DNA from: JBBATK01 sp044224515
GTDB taxonomy: Bacteria > Bacteroidota > Ignavibacteria > Kapaibacteriales > NICIL-2
NCBI GenBank assembly: GCA_044224515.1
Contig: JBGAKH010000014.1
Coordinates: forward strand, 58,596 to 122,595
Direction: 5' to 3'
DNA length: 64,000 nt
Shown here: positions 36,672-46,294 of the stretch, piece after piece
How the letters are laid out: every line of letters starts with the position of its first letter
How positions within the stretch are numbered: position 1 is the stretch's first letter
Made by a program: the position numbers and the translations under genes
Notes under the pieces: generated by a model
The model's database searches: none
The model's input: only the letters and a program-made list of their open reading frames with translations
Told to the model about the DNA's origin: nothing

Positions 36672-37265
36672 TTATTGCTTGTTATCCAAGCTGCGCCACA
36701 GATACCACGATGCGGTGCTGCGAAACGGAGACCACCGTTCGGCAAAGGAATTGATTTCCTTCGGAGTGTTCTGTCCATACAGTCTACTTACAGCAGTACG
36801 TAAACCATAATCTCCCACTGAGAAGACATCCGGTCTGCCCATTGTAAAGATCAAGAACATTTCCGCTGTCCACTTACCGATACCGTGGATATGCGTTAAG
36901 GCAGTGATAATGTCTTCGTCTGACATTTTCTTCAACAATCGTGTGTTGATGTGTCCATCGTCGAAATGCTGAGCTAGACTATGCATGTACGTCGCTTTCT
37001 GAGCTGATAAGCCGACCGTGCGAAGCTCAGCGATACTCAGGCTCAAAAGCTCATGAGGAGTTGGTGATGATTTCGTAAAAAGCATGCGGAAGCGCTTCTC
37101 GATTGTTGCAGCAACTTTAACTGAGAGTTGCTGAGATATTATTGCCGAGCACAGAGAGTCGAAATATTTCGTGTGCGCCGTGAGCGAGCACGGTCCGTAC
37201 TGCTTTATAAGCTGAGCCATGATCTTGTCGTTTTTAGACAAGAAGCGTTCCGCGTCGTTTTTCAT
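36672..37265 (-). CDS. DNA-3-methyladenine glycosylase, AlkA/HhH-GPD type
   Basis: It removes alkylated bases to start base excision repair. The 197-aa protein is a compact HhH-GPD member: DSLCSAIISQQLSVKVAATI at about 36-55, LSAQKATYMHSLAQ at 86-99, the helix-hairpin-helix HIHGIGKWTAEMF at 125-137, then GRPDVFSVGDYGLRTA with catalytic Asp152. There is no iron-sulfur cluster, so it is not an EndoIII type. Its length fits the short bacterial AlkA-like group without the N-terminal domain of E. coli AlkA. It stands alone between two terminators. Confidence 0.9.
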   Translation of the reverse strand: MKNDAERFLSKNDKIMAQLIKQYGPCSLTAHTKYFDSLCSAIISQQLSVKVAATIEKRFRMLFTKSSPTPHELLSLSIAELRTVGLSAQKATYMHSLAQHFDDGHINTRLLKKMSDEDIITALTHIHGIGKWTAEMFLIFTMGRPDVFSVGDYGLRTAVSRLYGQNTPKEINSFAERWSPFRSTASWYLWRSLDNKQ

Positions 37266-37323
37266 GGTAGCCCGAGTTTGATATGGTTTGAAATCTGCAT
37301 ATAAAGTCGCCTAATGGATGCGA

Positions 37324-37331
37324 CAAATCTA
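37324..37331 (-). promoter_or_regulatory. Candidate -7 element for the AlkA-type glycosylase
   Basis: On the minus strand TAGATTTG matches TAnnTTTG and lies 58 nt before the ATG. The upstream TTG is not at the standard spacing. Confidence 0.35.
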
Positions 37332-37366
37332 GCAGGATTGTCGAACCTAAGCAGGTTAATAAACAA

Positions 37367-37394
37367 CAAGGCCGTGGGGGACACCACGGCCTTG
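37367..37394 (-). terminator. Terminator of the Kelch-OmpA-anchor-D operon
   Basis: CAAGGCCGTGG (37367-37377) pairs perfectly with CCACGGCCTTG (37384-37394). On the minus strand TTGTTTATTAA follows. It lies 27 nt after the stop of the last operon gene. Confidence 0.8.
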
Positions 37395-37420
37395 TAAAGA
37401 GTTCTACTCATCGCCTTAGC

Positions 37421-40400
37421 TTACCTACACAACAGCATCCTGTCGCTACGCTGATCTGAAGGTGTCGTTACGACGACGATATAGAACCCTGACTCCAATT
37501 GTTCCGGAATATGGATGTCTTGAATACCACTATGCAGTGAAAGTGCTTCGTTGTGCACACGTTGTCCTTGCGCGTTGTACACCTCGAAATGAGCTTCACA
37601 TGTTTCCTTACTATAGACCTGTGCCCTCACACCTTGCTCACTATGCTGTACATTGAGTAAGAGCTGAACGAGTGCAGTGTTTACTTGCCGATTATTAAAG
37701 GCGCAATACTGTGAGCGAACCAAACCGTTCTGAGTGCGGATGCGACTGAAACCATTGGCAAAGGTGTCTACTTCAACGAGCACAGTGGATTGATAGGTTT
37801 GACTGAGTAAGACGTCCCCGCGAAGGGTTGCAAGCACAGAACTTTGTTGTAATGCCTGATTGTCGCAATGCAAGGTAGACGAAGCGGCTCCTTCTGTCAA
37901 GCTTGCGCGTTGCGCAAGCACATCACTATTGTTTTCGATGCGATGCAAGCGAACAAGCGTATTGTCATATCCGACCCGAATCTGTGAGCGTTGATTCGTA
38001 GAGCTGTTCATGAGCGCTACAAGCTCCGATGCGGTTTTTGTGGAGTTGCTGTCGGGAATGAAACGAAGAGGTACCAATAGGTCTTGTCCTAACGGAGCAT
38101 CAACAGTATCGGCGGCAATGGTCCCGCACACAATCCCGCCTGCGTTTAAACTAATCAGCGTGTCATTGGGTGTAATCCAAGTGCCGTTAGTAGAGAGCGA
38201 GATGCTTGCACTTACAGCTCCAATCTGATCCGGCGTATAGCGAACGGCAATACGGAAACTACTATCAGGATCAACTACTGCTCCATTGACGGAGGCGATA
38301 CTGAAACTCGGTGCGCCAACAGAACTGATGTTGTTGATTCGCAATGGGTAGTTGCCGGGGTTGCGAACGACGATAACGGTATCGATCGTTGTCCCGATAC
38401 ACAAGCGTCCAAGTGCAAGTGTTCGCGAGCGCACATCGACAAGTGGTTGTACACCGCGACCATGCAAGACCAAGCTCTTCTGAGCTGCACAGGCCAATCC
38501 GGAGTTCGTGCGCACCACAAGGGTCGCCGATCGTTGTTCAATATCCGCGGGATTAAACCTAATGTAGACGATCAGGGAATCTCCCGGTGGAACTGTAGCA
38601 GGTAAGGGGACTGAACTATTCAGACTGTACTCAGATGGATACAGACCTGCTAGCGTGAGTGCATTTACAACGAGCTCGGCTGTGCCGTTGGAGTGCAAGA
38701 CGATAGAGTCCCGTCCATTTTGTTTTACAAAGACATTGCCGAAGTCAAGGGTGTCGTTTGATTGGAAACTTCGAGTCACAACGACGATCGAGAGAGTCGA
38801 ACTCATCTGTTGTGAGCCTGAGTACACCGTAACAGTACCGGTATAGTTGCCCACAGTCGGGAACGAGGCAGTGACAGATGCCATGATGCTTGAACGCGGT
38901 GGGATTGTAAAGGTCTTCGCGGGCGAAGCAGTCCAGCCGGCGGTGCTTCCGGAAATACGAATACTGTCCACCACTACTGCACAGGCTGTGGTATTCTTTA
39001 ACTCAATACGTGTTTGACCGTTAGTCCCGGCGCACACGGTATCAAGAGCGATAGATGACGCGATGGCCTGCAATGCAGGTTGATCTGCCTCGCCGATGAG
39101 CACGAGTGTGTCACGTTGCGGCGCATTAGGACCGCTGACGATGGCAAGACTGAGATACTTACCGGCTTGTGTGGGCGTAAAGAGAAAGTTGAGTGTCTTG
39201 AGTCCGCTTCGTTGAATTTGAGCCGGCAGTGTTGTGGAAGGATCACTCGAAAATGCCGAGGAGTTTAGCACTGCAGTGTAGAGGCACGAATTGATGGTTA
39301 CCGTACATCCGCCAATGTTGAGGATGTCCCAGTCGGCTTTCGCCGTATCACCAATGCAGATGTGTCCGAAATCCAGCGTGTCACGAACGCGGCCAAATTC
39401 AAACTCCGCTTCTCGACTCGGACAGCTAATGAAGGACGTATCGGAGGGGAAATCGAAGGTTGTGTCGTTCGGTGCGAGAGTTTCAAAATCACGTAAAGTC
39501 AGAACGACACCCACAGTTGGCGTATAGTTATTGGCTGTGGGCGCGTAGCGCACACGAATGCTCACGATACTGTCGGCCTTGGCAAACTGAGGCAAAGGTT
39601 GAATGATTGAGAACAAAGCCAAATCGGCTGCGGCACCGCTTAGTGTCGCACCTTGCAGTGCAAGACAGCGAACACCTTTTAGACGAAACTTGACATCGAA
39701 GGTGTCAACGCTTTGCGGACAGACCGGAGGATAGGTCGAATCTACTCCTATGAGCTTTGCCGCTAAGCCCGGAATACAGATGTCGAGTGTATCTCGCACC
39801 ACAACCGTTGCATTGGGATCCGCAGTAACCGCAATGGGTACGCGATAGCTCGTGGAGCTAAGACGTGGCATTGGAACGATCGACACAGCGCACACACCGG
39901 TTTGTTCCGCACCAAGCACCGAAGGGATGACTTGCGTAGAAGCTTGCGGTGCATATAGTCCCAATGGCAGTTGTTCGATACGAATGTTGACATTCGAACT
40001 TGTCTTTTGCGAATCAAGATTGGAAACCAGATACAAAGCCTGAAGAGTATCGGGCAAGTAAGGAGAGTAGTCGGGTACTCCACATGGACTCTCTCTCACT
40101 GTGTCTACAGTCAGACAGGTGCCTGCGCCCGCTAATCCAAATCCACCGCCACCAAAGCCGCCTCCTCCGCCACCACCACCGCCACCGCCGAATCCAACAC
40201 TAAGAGAGTCGACGATACCGATTTCGGTTGAAGCCTTGACGCGTGTTGTTCCAACGCCAAACACTTCTTCATCCCACAACAGCAGAACTGCACTGTCGGT
40301 GTATTGATTTGCCGATGCGTTGCGTTCCTTCCACATTGCGGAACCCAATCCGCGTATACCTTGTGAGGTAAAGTCAGTCCAGTTTCCAAAAAGCAAACGG

Positions 40401-41155
40401 TCCGGTTCTACGAGGCCGGCGTCACGCAGGTTACCACGCGCTACCAAGCCTGGTGCAACAGGTGTACCTTCCAAGGCCAGCCAAAAGTCAGGCAAGCCGG
40501 AACCAACACCGCGGTCGAATTGCTTTTCGACAGTACTGTAACCATAAGCCGTGGCAATGGGAGCCTGATCATTATCTCCGATTTTTGTGTCAATCAAGAA
40601 GAGCACACCAACGCGGTGAGACTGCGTACTACTGTTTTCAACTTGAACACTTAGACGGATGAAGCCGCCGCTCGGACGTTTAACCGGGAGCATGCTGAAT
40701 ACGAAGCGCATCGTATCACCATTCGGCAGTACCGCGATGGATCGGGCGTTGACGCGTGGTGCGCCGGATACCGTATCACGAAAAATGCTCTTCGTGATAA
40801 TGGGGTGCTGCACGGCAACACCAAAGCCTGAAGTATCCGACTCATAGCTTTGTTGATACACATCGTTGTCGATTTTTACGTGAAAAAACGAGGTGTAGTT
40901 CACCGGCTTGTTATTCGTACCATCCTCACGATAGATGATTCCTTTCGTCGGCGTCGTGTAATTCGTAGCGATTGAAAAGTGTCCGTTATTCAATACCGTC
41001 GGATTGAGCTTGTAGGGCGACACAGCATCGACAATAGTCAACGAGCTTTGAGCCTGCAGCACACATGAGACCGTCACCAACGCAATCATGAAAGACCGAC
41101 GCAACGCGCGGACTCCGCAATCATTGCGTCGATGGAAGAGCAGAGTTGTCATCAT
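37421..41155 (-). CDS. Secreted anchor-D/Hydin-like repeat protein with Gly-rich tract and T9SS-like tail
   Basis: The 1244-aa protein has a signal peptide (SFMIALVTVSCVLQAQS). Residues about 30-300 are an uncharacterised beta-rich head. An almost pure glycine tract with Phe spacers covers about 318-345. From about 380 on, Ig-like repeats of the choice-of-anchor-D/ASPM-SPD-2-Hydin type recur: LDFGHICIGDTAKADWDILN, LDFGNVFVKQNGRDSIVLHS, LALGRLCIGTTIDTVIVVRN. A cohesin-like region follows, then a T9SS-like end (AHFEVYNAQGQRVHNEALSL, ESGFYIVVVTT). Its ATG overlaps the TGA of the upstream OmpA gene (ATGA), so the two are translationally coupled. It is probably a surface structural protein. Confidence 0.85.
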   Translation of the reverse strand: MMTTLLFHRRNDCGVRALRRSFMIALVTVSCVLQAQSSLTIVDAVSPYKLNPTVLNNGHFSIATNYTTPTKGIIYREDGTNNKPVNYTSFFHVKIDNDVYQQSYESDTSGFGVAVQHPIITKSIFRDTVSGAPRVNARSIAVLPNGDTMRFVFSMLPVKRPSGGFIRLSVQVENSSTQSHRVGVLFLIDTKIGDNDQAPIATAYGYSTVEKQFDRGVGSGLPDFWLALEGTPVAPGLVARGNLRDAGLVEPDRLLFGNWTDFTSQGIRGLGSAMWKERNASANQYTDSAVLLLWDEEVFGVGTTRVKASTEIGIVDSLSVGFGGGGGGGGGGGFGGGGFGLAGAGTCLTVDTVRESPCGVPDYSPYLPDTLQALYLVSNLDSQKTSSNVNIRIEQLPLGLYAPQASTQVIPSVLGAEQTGVCAVSIVPMPRLSSTSYRVPIAVTADPNATVVVRDTLDICIPGLAAKLIGVDSTYPPVCPQSVDTFDVKFRLKGVRCLALQGATLSGAAADLALFSIIQPLPQFAKADSIVSIRVRYAPTANNYTPTVGVVLTLRDFETLAPNDTTFDFPSDTSFISCPSREAEFEFGRVRDTLDFGHICIGDTAKADWDILNIGGCTVTINSCLYTAVLNSSAFSSDPSTTLPAQIQRSGLKTLNFLFTPTQAGKYLSLAIVSGPNAPQRDTLVLIGEADQPALQAIASSIALDTVCAGTNGQTRIELKNTTACAVVVDSIRISGSTAGWTASPAKTFTIPPRSSIMASVTASFPTVGNYTGTVTVYSGSQQMSSTLSIVVVTRSFQSNDTLDFGNVFVKQNGRDSIVLHSNGTAELVVNALTLAGLYPSEYSLNSSVPLPATVPPGDSLIVYIRFNPADIEQRSATLVVRTNSGLACAAQKSLVLHGRGVQPLVDVRSRTLALGRLCIGTTIDTVIVVRNPGNYPLRINNISSVGAPSFSIASVNGAVVDPDSSFRIAVRYTPDQIGAVSASISLSTNGTWITPNDTLISLNAGGIVCGTIAADTVDAPLGQDLLVPLRFIPDSNSTKTASELVALMNSSTNQRSQIRVGYDNTLVRLHRIENNSDVLAQRASLTEGAASSTLHCDNQALQQSSVLATLRGDVLLSQTYQSTVLVEVDTFANGFSRIRTQNGLVRSQYCAFNNRQVNTALVQLLLNVQHSEQGVRAQVYSKETCEAHFEVYNAQGQRVHNEALSLHSGIQDIHIPEQLESGFYIVVVTTPSDQRSDRMLLCR

Positions 41156-43203
41156 GGGGTTGCTCCTTCATCTTCGAGTTCAGGTACGATCGGAGTCTCA
41201 ATCTCAACGACAACGCGTCGGTTATAGAAGCGGCCTTCAGGCAACGTGTTGTCATAGAGGTCGACTTCTCCACGTCCTTCCGTGCTGATCTTCTCAGGTT
41301 TGATGCGAGAAAGAATGTCGCTCTTGACAGCAAGAGCACGAGCTTCAGAGAGTATCCGGTTATTCTTTGATGCACCGATAACATCGGTCATACCGCTTAT
41401 GGACACCGAAGACGATGTGCGAACGCGTGAACGAACTAAGCGCAATACTTGTTCATTCGAACCGGCAATCGTTGATGCTCGGTCGAAATTGAAAAGGATC
41501 ATGTTATAGCGTTCAACAATCGTGTCGTTGACGTTTGTTGCATTGGCGCGGGTTGAACTGAAACTGCGTCGTACCGGAATGCTGCGCTCGGCGCGAATGG
41601 TTTTGCCGCTGTCACTTTGAATCTCCATGATGGCAGTGAGTGGCTGTGTGCCTTTGTAATCTGCCAGATGGAGATCGTTGCTGAGAAAGTCCTGGGTTTC
41701 GACGCCAGCCTTGCGAGTTTGAAGAGTACGGCCATTAGCGTCGACGATGGAATATGTAGCCGAGACGATACGTCCTTGATACTGCACTGTTGGCTTAAAG
41801 CGCAGTGCTTTTGGTTCAAAGCGGCGTTGCGCATTGCGTACGAATACGGGAGCTAGAACTCGTTCGTCATTGCTTGTGATTTCTACACGTCTGTTTTCTG
41901 CTCGTCCATCGGCGATACTGCGCGTCGACACCATTTGAGGCAAGCTACGTGACTGTAGAGTAATTCGATCGTCACTTACACCCCAAACCGAACGCAAGTA
42001 GCTGCGAACCGCTTCAGCGCGCTGGCTCGCCAACGATTGCGCGGAACCATCGTCTGTTGGTTCCAAACATCCCTGCAAGGTCAGCGTTGCCTGAGGGAAG
42101 CGCTGCATCCGTGAGCCAATGATATTGAGAACGTCATGATAGACGGACAGCTGATCGTTTGCCAGAGCGTTTTCTGAGAAGGAGTTCCTATCTGACGCAG
42201 CAATGTTGTGATAGCGAGTGGATAGCTGCGCAGACTTGGAGTCGAAGAAGACGTATGGTAACAAGGGAAGGATATCCAGTGTCTTGTGATCGTGAATAAG
42301 CAACTCGGCATAGTTTAGTTCTGCACCACTCTCACTGACATTGTTAATGTCAACACCCAAAACCGGAGGAGCGATTGCTACCGGCGGTGCCGGCGGAGGT
42401 GGCGGCGGAGGCGGAGCATCCACCGGTTGTTTTGGAGCAGTAGAGAATAAGTACAGCAGCCCGGCACCGGCACGTAGTGTATGAACCTTCCACGATGCAT
42501 CACTGATCACATTCGTGAACCCGTACTGAACACTAAGTTCAGGGTTGAGGATCCACGAGTCCGAAAGTGGGATCATCGTGCCGGCACCGAAGACTGCGGC
42601 AATTCTAATTGAGTTTGAAGCTATAGTACCAGACTTGTCACTGAAGTAACCCGCGGCAATACGTCGCGTTGTGGAGCCATCCACGAAAGTTGTACCGACC
42701 GGCGTTACGATGGACTCGAATTGCTCAAAGGCATTGCGAGTAGGCAGACCGACGGTCAAGCCTCCACACAGATACCAACGGTTATTCAGGTAATACGACG
42801 CAAGCAGATCGAGACTGAGGTAATCAAGCGAAACATCAAGACTATGGGTCGTGACGAGACTGGTAACGGAGCCATCATTTAAAGCAATTTTGGGTTGCAC
42901 CTGGTTTTCGCCGCTGAAGCTTCCGCTTGCTTTGTGGTAGTACAGTCGTGGAGAAAGAGCCCAATCCGGACCAAGGGGGATGTTGGCACTGTTTCCGATG
43001 AACCAGCGTAGGGCGTCGGCATTTTCAAAGCTTCCGCATTCATACACGCCTTCATTGATGCCAATGACTCCGCGATGCATGTTGTAGGCAAGTCCGCCGA
43101 AGATCCCTCCGCTCAGAACATTCATATGTTGAGCGTAGAGCTCGATACTGCCGTTAAGGCAAAGCAGAGCTGCACAGATCAGAGTACAGAGATGTTTCTT
43201 CAT
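41152..43203 (-). CDS. OmpA-family protein, paralogue of the 5.3-kb gene
   Basis: The 683-aa protein has a signal peptide (KKHLCTLICAALLCLNGSIE, cleavage near YAQ), an N-terminal barrel (GGIFGGLAYNMHRGVIGINE to about residue 260), a proline run in the linker, and two OmpA-like modules. The first carries RFPQATLTLQGCLEP and SQRAEAVRSYLRSVWG, the second SVSISGMTDVIGASKNNRIL and EARALAVKSDIL. The layout matches the gene at 5295-7331. It is the middle gene of a tight operon: 4 nt after the Kelch cargo and overlapping the anchor-D cargo by 4 nt. That suggests these three envelope proteins are made together. The frame runs 59 codons upstream, inside the previous gene, but the ATG at 43203 has the signal peptide. 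Confidence 0.88.
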   Translation of the reverse strand: MKKHLCTLICAALLCLNGSIELYAQHMNVLSGGIFGGLAYNMHRGVIGINEGVYECGSFENADALRWFIGNSANIPLGPDWALSPRLYYHKASGSFSGENQVQPKIALNDGSVTSLVTTHSLDVSLDYLSLDLLASYYLNNRWYLCGGLTVGLPTRNAFEQFESIVTPVGTTFVDGSTTRRIAAGYFSDKSGTIASNSIRIAAVFGAGTMIPLSDSWILNPELSVQYGFTNVISDASWKVHTLRAGAGLLYLFSTAPKQPVDAPPPPPPPPAPPVAIAPPVLGVDINNVSESGAELNYAELLIHDHKTLDILPLLPYVFFDSKSAQLSTRYHNIAASDRNSFSENALANDQLSVYHDVLNIIGSRMQRFPQATLTLQGCLEPTDDGSAQSLASQRAEAVRSYLRSVWGVSDDRITLQSRSLPQMVSTRSIADGRAENRRVEITSNDERVLAPVFVRNAQRRFEPKALRFKPTVQYQGRIVSATYSIVDANGRTLQTRKAGVETQDFLSNDLHLADYKGTQPLTAIMEIQSDSGKTIRAERSIPVRRSFSSTRANATNVNDTIVERYNMILFNFDRASTIAGSNEQVLRLVRSRVRTSSSVSISGMTDVIGASKNNRILSEARALAVKSDILSRIKPEKISTEGRGEVDLYDNTLPEGRFYNRRVVVEIETPIVPELEDEGATP

Positions 43204-43207
43204 GATA

Positions 43208-46200
43208 TTAGTGCAAGAGTGTAATTGGCTGTGAGAGAATGGGGATGCCGTGCGAAAGAACTTGGCACATGTACAATCCACTTGAGAGATGCATACCATC
43301 GATGAGTTGCTCCTTGAGAGCGGCTGCGTTATGAACAACCGTACCATCGGCGCGCACAAGTCGAAGTTCCAGGTGTTCATACTTGGCAGCTTGTAAGCGA
43401 ATCGAGATGTTGTCTACTGCCGGACTTGGAAAACTCATCAGTACAACAGCATTCTGTGCGTCGATCAATCCTGTGCGTCCACCACATTCCGGACTTACAC
43501 TAAGAGTCGCTGTGGCATCTTGGATGCAAATGCTGCTTGTGCTTCCACTGTTCAACGAGACCGCGGCGCTAAAATCGTTGCCACGCAATGCTTCGCAGAG
43601 AATGTCAAAGACTTCATCGCTCTGCGTTGGATGCGAAGCCCATCGTATGTTCAGAATGCTCTTGCCAAACAGCGTATTCATGGAGCTGTTCGTGATGTCC
43701 ACGTAATTGCGTGATGGAGCATTCACGATCTGTAAGGGATGAATCATCGTTCCGTTATACTGCAATTCAAGCTGCGTCGTGTTGACCGAGCTCAAATTGT
43801 CGGAACGACGCACGCGCAACAAGAACTGCGATCCTATCGTGGCACTCGCATTGTCGATACTGAATTTCATCGAAGGAAGCACATTCAAGGGGATAGTGTT
43901 CTGCGACTGTCCTTGGTTGGACTCAACGACGATCGTAGCCGATTGCACACCTGTCCCGCTAGGTACTAGTATCAAGTCAAGGCTTGTGTTTTGTCTCGGC
44001 TGCAAGCTTTGAGGGTTGAAGCCAATGACGCGATACGACATATTTTTTACATAGACGCTGTCAAGGCGTAAGACATCGAAGTTGCCGGGATTCTCGAGGA
44101 TTATGGGAATGCTGATGGAATCACCTTCGCACAGCTTCAATGCACTGCTTTGTGGTATGTCGATGGTGACCGACCGATTACGTGGGATGAAACACAGTGT
44201 GACAGCGCAGAGCGTATCGCCATTGTTGATGAACTGAATGCTTCCTTGCTCTTGTGCTTCGCGTTGCGGCTGGAATACGATTGAGACGTTTGTACTTGCT
44301 CCCGGAGGCAGATCCAGCGGGAATGGAGAGGGTTGTGCCAGATGGAATGTGCCTGCAAGAGCTGTTTTGATGAGCGTGGAATCTATATGCACCGTGCGAT
44401 CGCTCGAATTCGAAACCACTAGGGTGTAACGCAGTGAGTCACCCGGGGCAACCGTTACGGTGTCACAAGTGCCTTGTTGTGTCACGGTCACAAATCGACG
44501 TAAGCCCGTTCCAACAACAGCTAGCGGGTAGCTTCGATCGGAAATGTGCACCTCAAGCGATGCAGTCACTTGCTGACGTGTTGAGGGATGATACTTCACG
44601 CACACAATCATGGTTGAATCGGGAGCGATGCGTGTACGACCGATAGGTGATAGGACTGTGAACTCGGTGGAGGGTAAGACGACTACCGAGTCAATAACGG
44701 TTGTGTCCTTGCCATCGTTCCGAATTGCTGCAAAACAGATTGTACTATCGCTTAAGAGAAGTCGACTCCCGAAGTCAATAGATTTATTGAGAATGCTGAT
44801 GCTCGACTTAATGCCTTCGCCTTGGAGGCGCACGGTATCGACGAGTGAGCCGATGTTTGCTAGGAGTACCGCGGATGTCGGACCAATCGAACCGGGACGG
44901 AATCGTACGTCTATATCTACCGTTCCGCCGGGTGGAATAACGATTGAGTCACGAGCGTTGGTTAAACGAAACTCAGCCGAAGCGGGTACGCGCAAGTTGC
45001 TCAGCATGACCGGCAACAACCATGTATTACGAAACGTGACAAGTGTTCGTGCGGACTCACGTCCAACTTCCTCTTGACCAAAGTTTAAGTCGTTTGCAGT
45101 CAGCGGCTGATAAATTTCACAGGATGATTGCGCGATGGGCTGGGTGATTGAGCTTGAGTTTCCTCCGACAACCAGCGCAAGATTGTCTTCGTTGATCGCA
45201 ACTGTACGATCTGCATAAGCGTTTTGAACATCGCTAAATGGTGTCCACGCGCCATTTGGTGCGCCTCCACTGGGTAGACTGAACAATTCGGTAGTGGCCG
45301 TTGCTGCGCCGGTGCTCTGTCCGGCAACAATTAGATAGTTGGGACTTGTGTCACGTATGCCTGCAACCAGTGTCCAGCCTGCGCGAGCGCGGGCTGTTTG
45401 CATACGCGGCATTGCACGCCATCCTGCTTTGGTGTCATACCACTCACCACGGTTTGTCGCCACTCCGGCGGCATCATATCCGCCAATCATCCGCGCAACC
45501 TCGGCAAGGTCGCTGATAGCACAGCAACGGATATGCTCCATTGCCGGTGGATTCGCTCTTGCATCCCATAATCCCGCATTGAGAATTTCCGTGGCAGGAG
45601 TAGTGTTCGTTTCACCACATGCGCTTAAGACCGTTGAATCTCCGCGCGCTCCGTTCAGCATAAGTGTTGCGTGTTCCGAACGAGCCGTTGCCATGTCACC
45701 GAGACGCGTAACGGCAAAAGAATTAACATCAATTCTGTACGACAACACAGAAGGTACACCTGCACTGAGTGCACCGTTCGCCAGCACGCGACCACCGCTC
45801 ACGATGACTCCACCCTTTTTATCATAGGCTGCCGCGCAACCACCCAAAGCGGCTGAGAGTGTTCCAACACTTTGCCAAGACCATGTCTTCGTGGTGGTAT
45901 TGAAGCTGAGAGCTTCAATCGAGTTTAAGGAGCTGTACGCATTTGTTGAACCTGAGTAGCCACCAATCGCGAACACTACTGACTCTCCGCGCGCATTGCG
46001 TACAGCAACGAGGGCGTGATCGAAGCGGGCGTTGCGCAGGGCTGAAGCAGTCGGCTTCCACTGACCTTGGGTATAGAGCAGGGATGTTGTTTGTGCAGTG
46101 CCGGCGGAGTTTAGTCCTCCACAGACCAACACTTCTCCGGTGTGCAGTAAAACGCTGCGGTGTAAACAAAGAGCTTGCGGTAAGGATGAAGTGTTTCGCC

Positions 46201-46294
46201 ATTGCGCTGTTGTGCTTTGCGAAACCAACGCCACTGTGCTCATGGTCCACACGATGACGAAGTAGAAGAGTCGCCTGATAAATTGTCCGTTCAT
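43208..46294 (-). CDS. Secreted Kelch-repeat plus anchor-D protein with T9SS sorting domain
   Basis: The 1028-aa protein has a signal peptide (FYFVIVWTMSTVALVSQ). Residues about 30-390 are Kelch-type propeller repeats with GG doublets: LHTGEVLVCGGLNSAG, VVFAIGGYSGSTNAYSSLN, GGVIVSGGRVLANGAL, YLIVAGQSTGAATATTELFS. Anchor-D/Hydin-like Ig repeats follow (LNFGQEEVGRESARTLVTFR, IDFGSRLLLSDSTICFAAIR), then a cohesin-like segment and a C-terminal T9SS sorting domain (SFPSPAVDNISIRLQAAKYE, SSGLYMCQVLSHG). It is the first gene of the three-gene operon. Its upstream region is a 947-nt gap. It is likely surface-exposed; the ligand is unknown. Confidence 0.86.
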   Translation of the reverse strand: MNGQFIRRLFYFVIVWTMSTVALVSQSTTAQWRNTSSLPQALCLHRSVLLHTGEVLVCGGLNSAGTAQTTSLLYTQGQWKPTASALRNARFDHALVAVRNARGESVVFAIGGYSGSTNAYSSLNSIEALSFNTTTKTWSWQSVGTLSAALGGCAAAYDKKGGVIVSGGRVLANGALSAGVPSVLSYRIDVNSFAVTRLGDMATARSEHATLMLNGARGDSTVLSACGETNTTPATEILNAGLWDARANPPAMEHIRCCAISDLAEVARMIGGYDAAGVATNRGEWYDTKAGWRAMPRMQTARARAGWTLVAGIRDTSPNYLIVAGQSTGAATATTELFSLPSGGAPNGAWTPFSDVQNAYADRTVAINEDNLALVVGGNSSSITQPIAQSSCEIYQPLTANDLNFGQEEVGRESARTLVTFRNTWLLPVMLSNLRVPASAEFRLTNARDSIVIPPGGTVDIDVRFRPGSIGPTSAVLLANIGSLVDTVRLQGEGIKSSISILNKSIDFGSRLLLSDSTICFAAIRNDGKDTTVIDSVVVLPSTEFTVLSPIGRTRIAPDSTMIVCVKYHPSTRQQVTASLEVHISDRSYPLAVVGTGLRRFVTVTQQGTCDTVTVAPGDSLRYTLVVSNSSDRTVHIDSTLIKTALAGTFHLAQPSPFPLDLPPGASTNVSIVFQPQREAQEQGSIQFINNGDTLCAVTLCFIPRNRSVTIDIPQSSALKLCEGDSISIPIILENPGNFDVLRLDSVYVKNMSYRVIGFNPQSLQPRQNTSLDLILVPSGTGVQSATIVVESNQGQSQNTIPLNVLPSMKFSIDNASATIGSQFLLRVRRSDNLSSVNTTQLELQYNGTMIHPLQIVNAPSRNYVDITNSSMNTLFGKSILNIRWASHPTQSDEVFDILCEALRGNDFSAAVSLNSGSTSSICIQDATATLSVSPECGGRTGLIDAQNAVVLMSFPSPAVDNISIRLQAAKYEHLELRLVRADGTVVHNAAALKEQLIDGMHLSSGLYMCQVLSHGIPILSQPITLLH

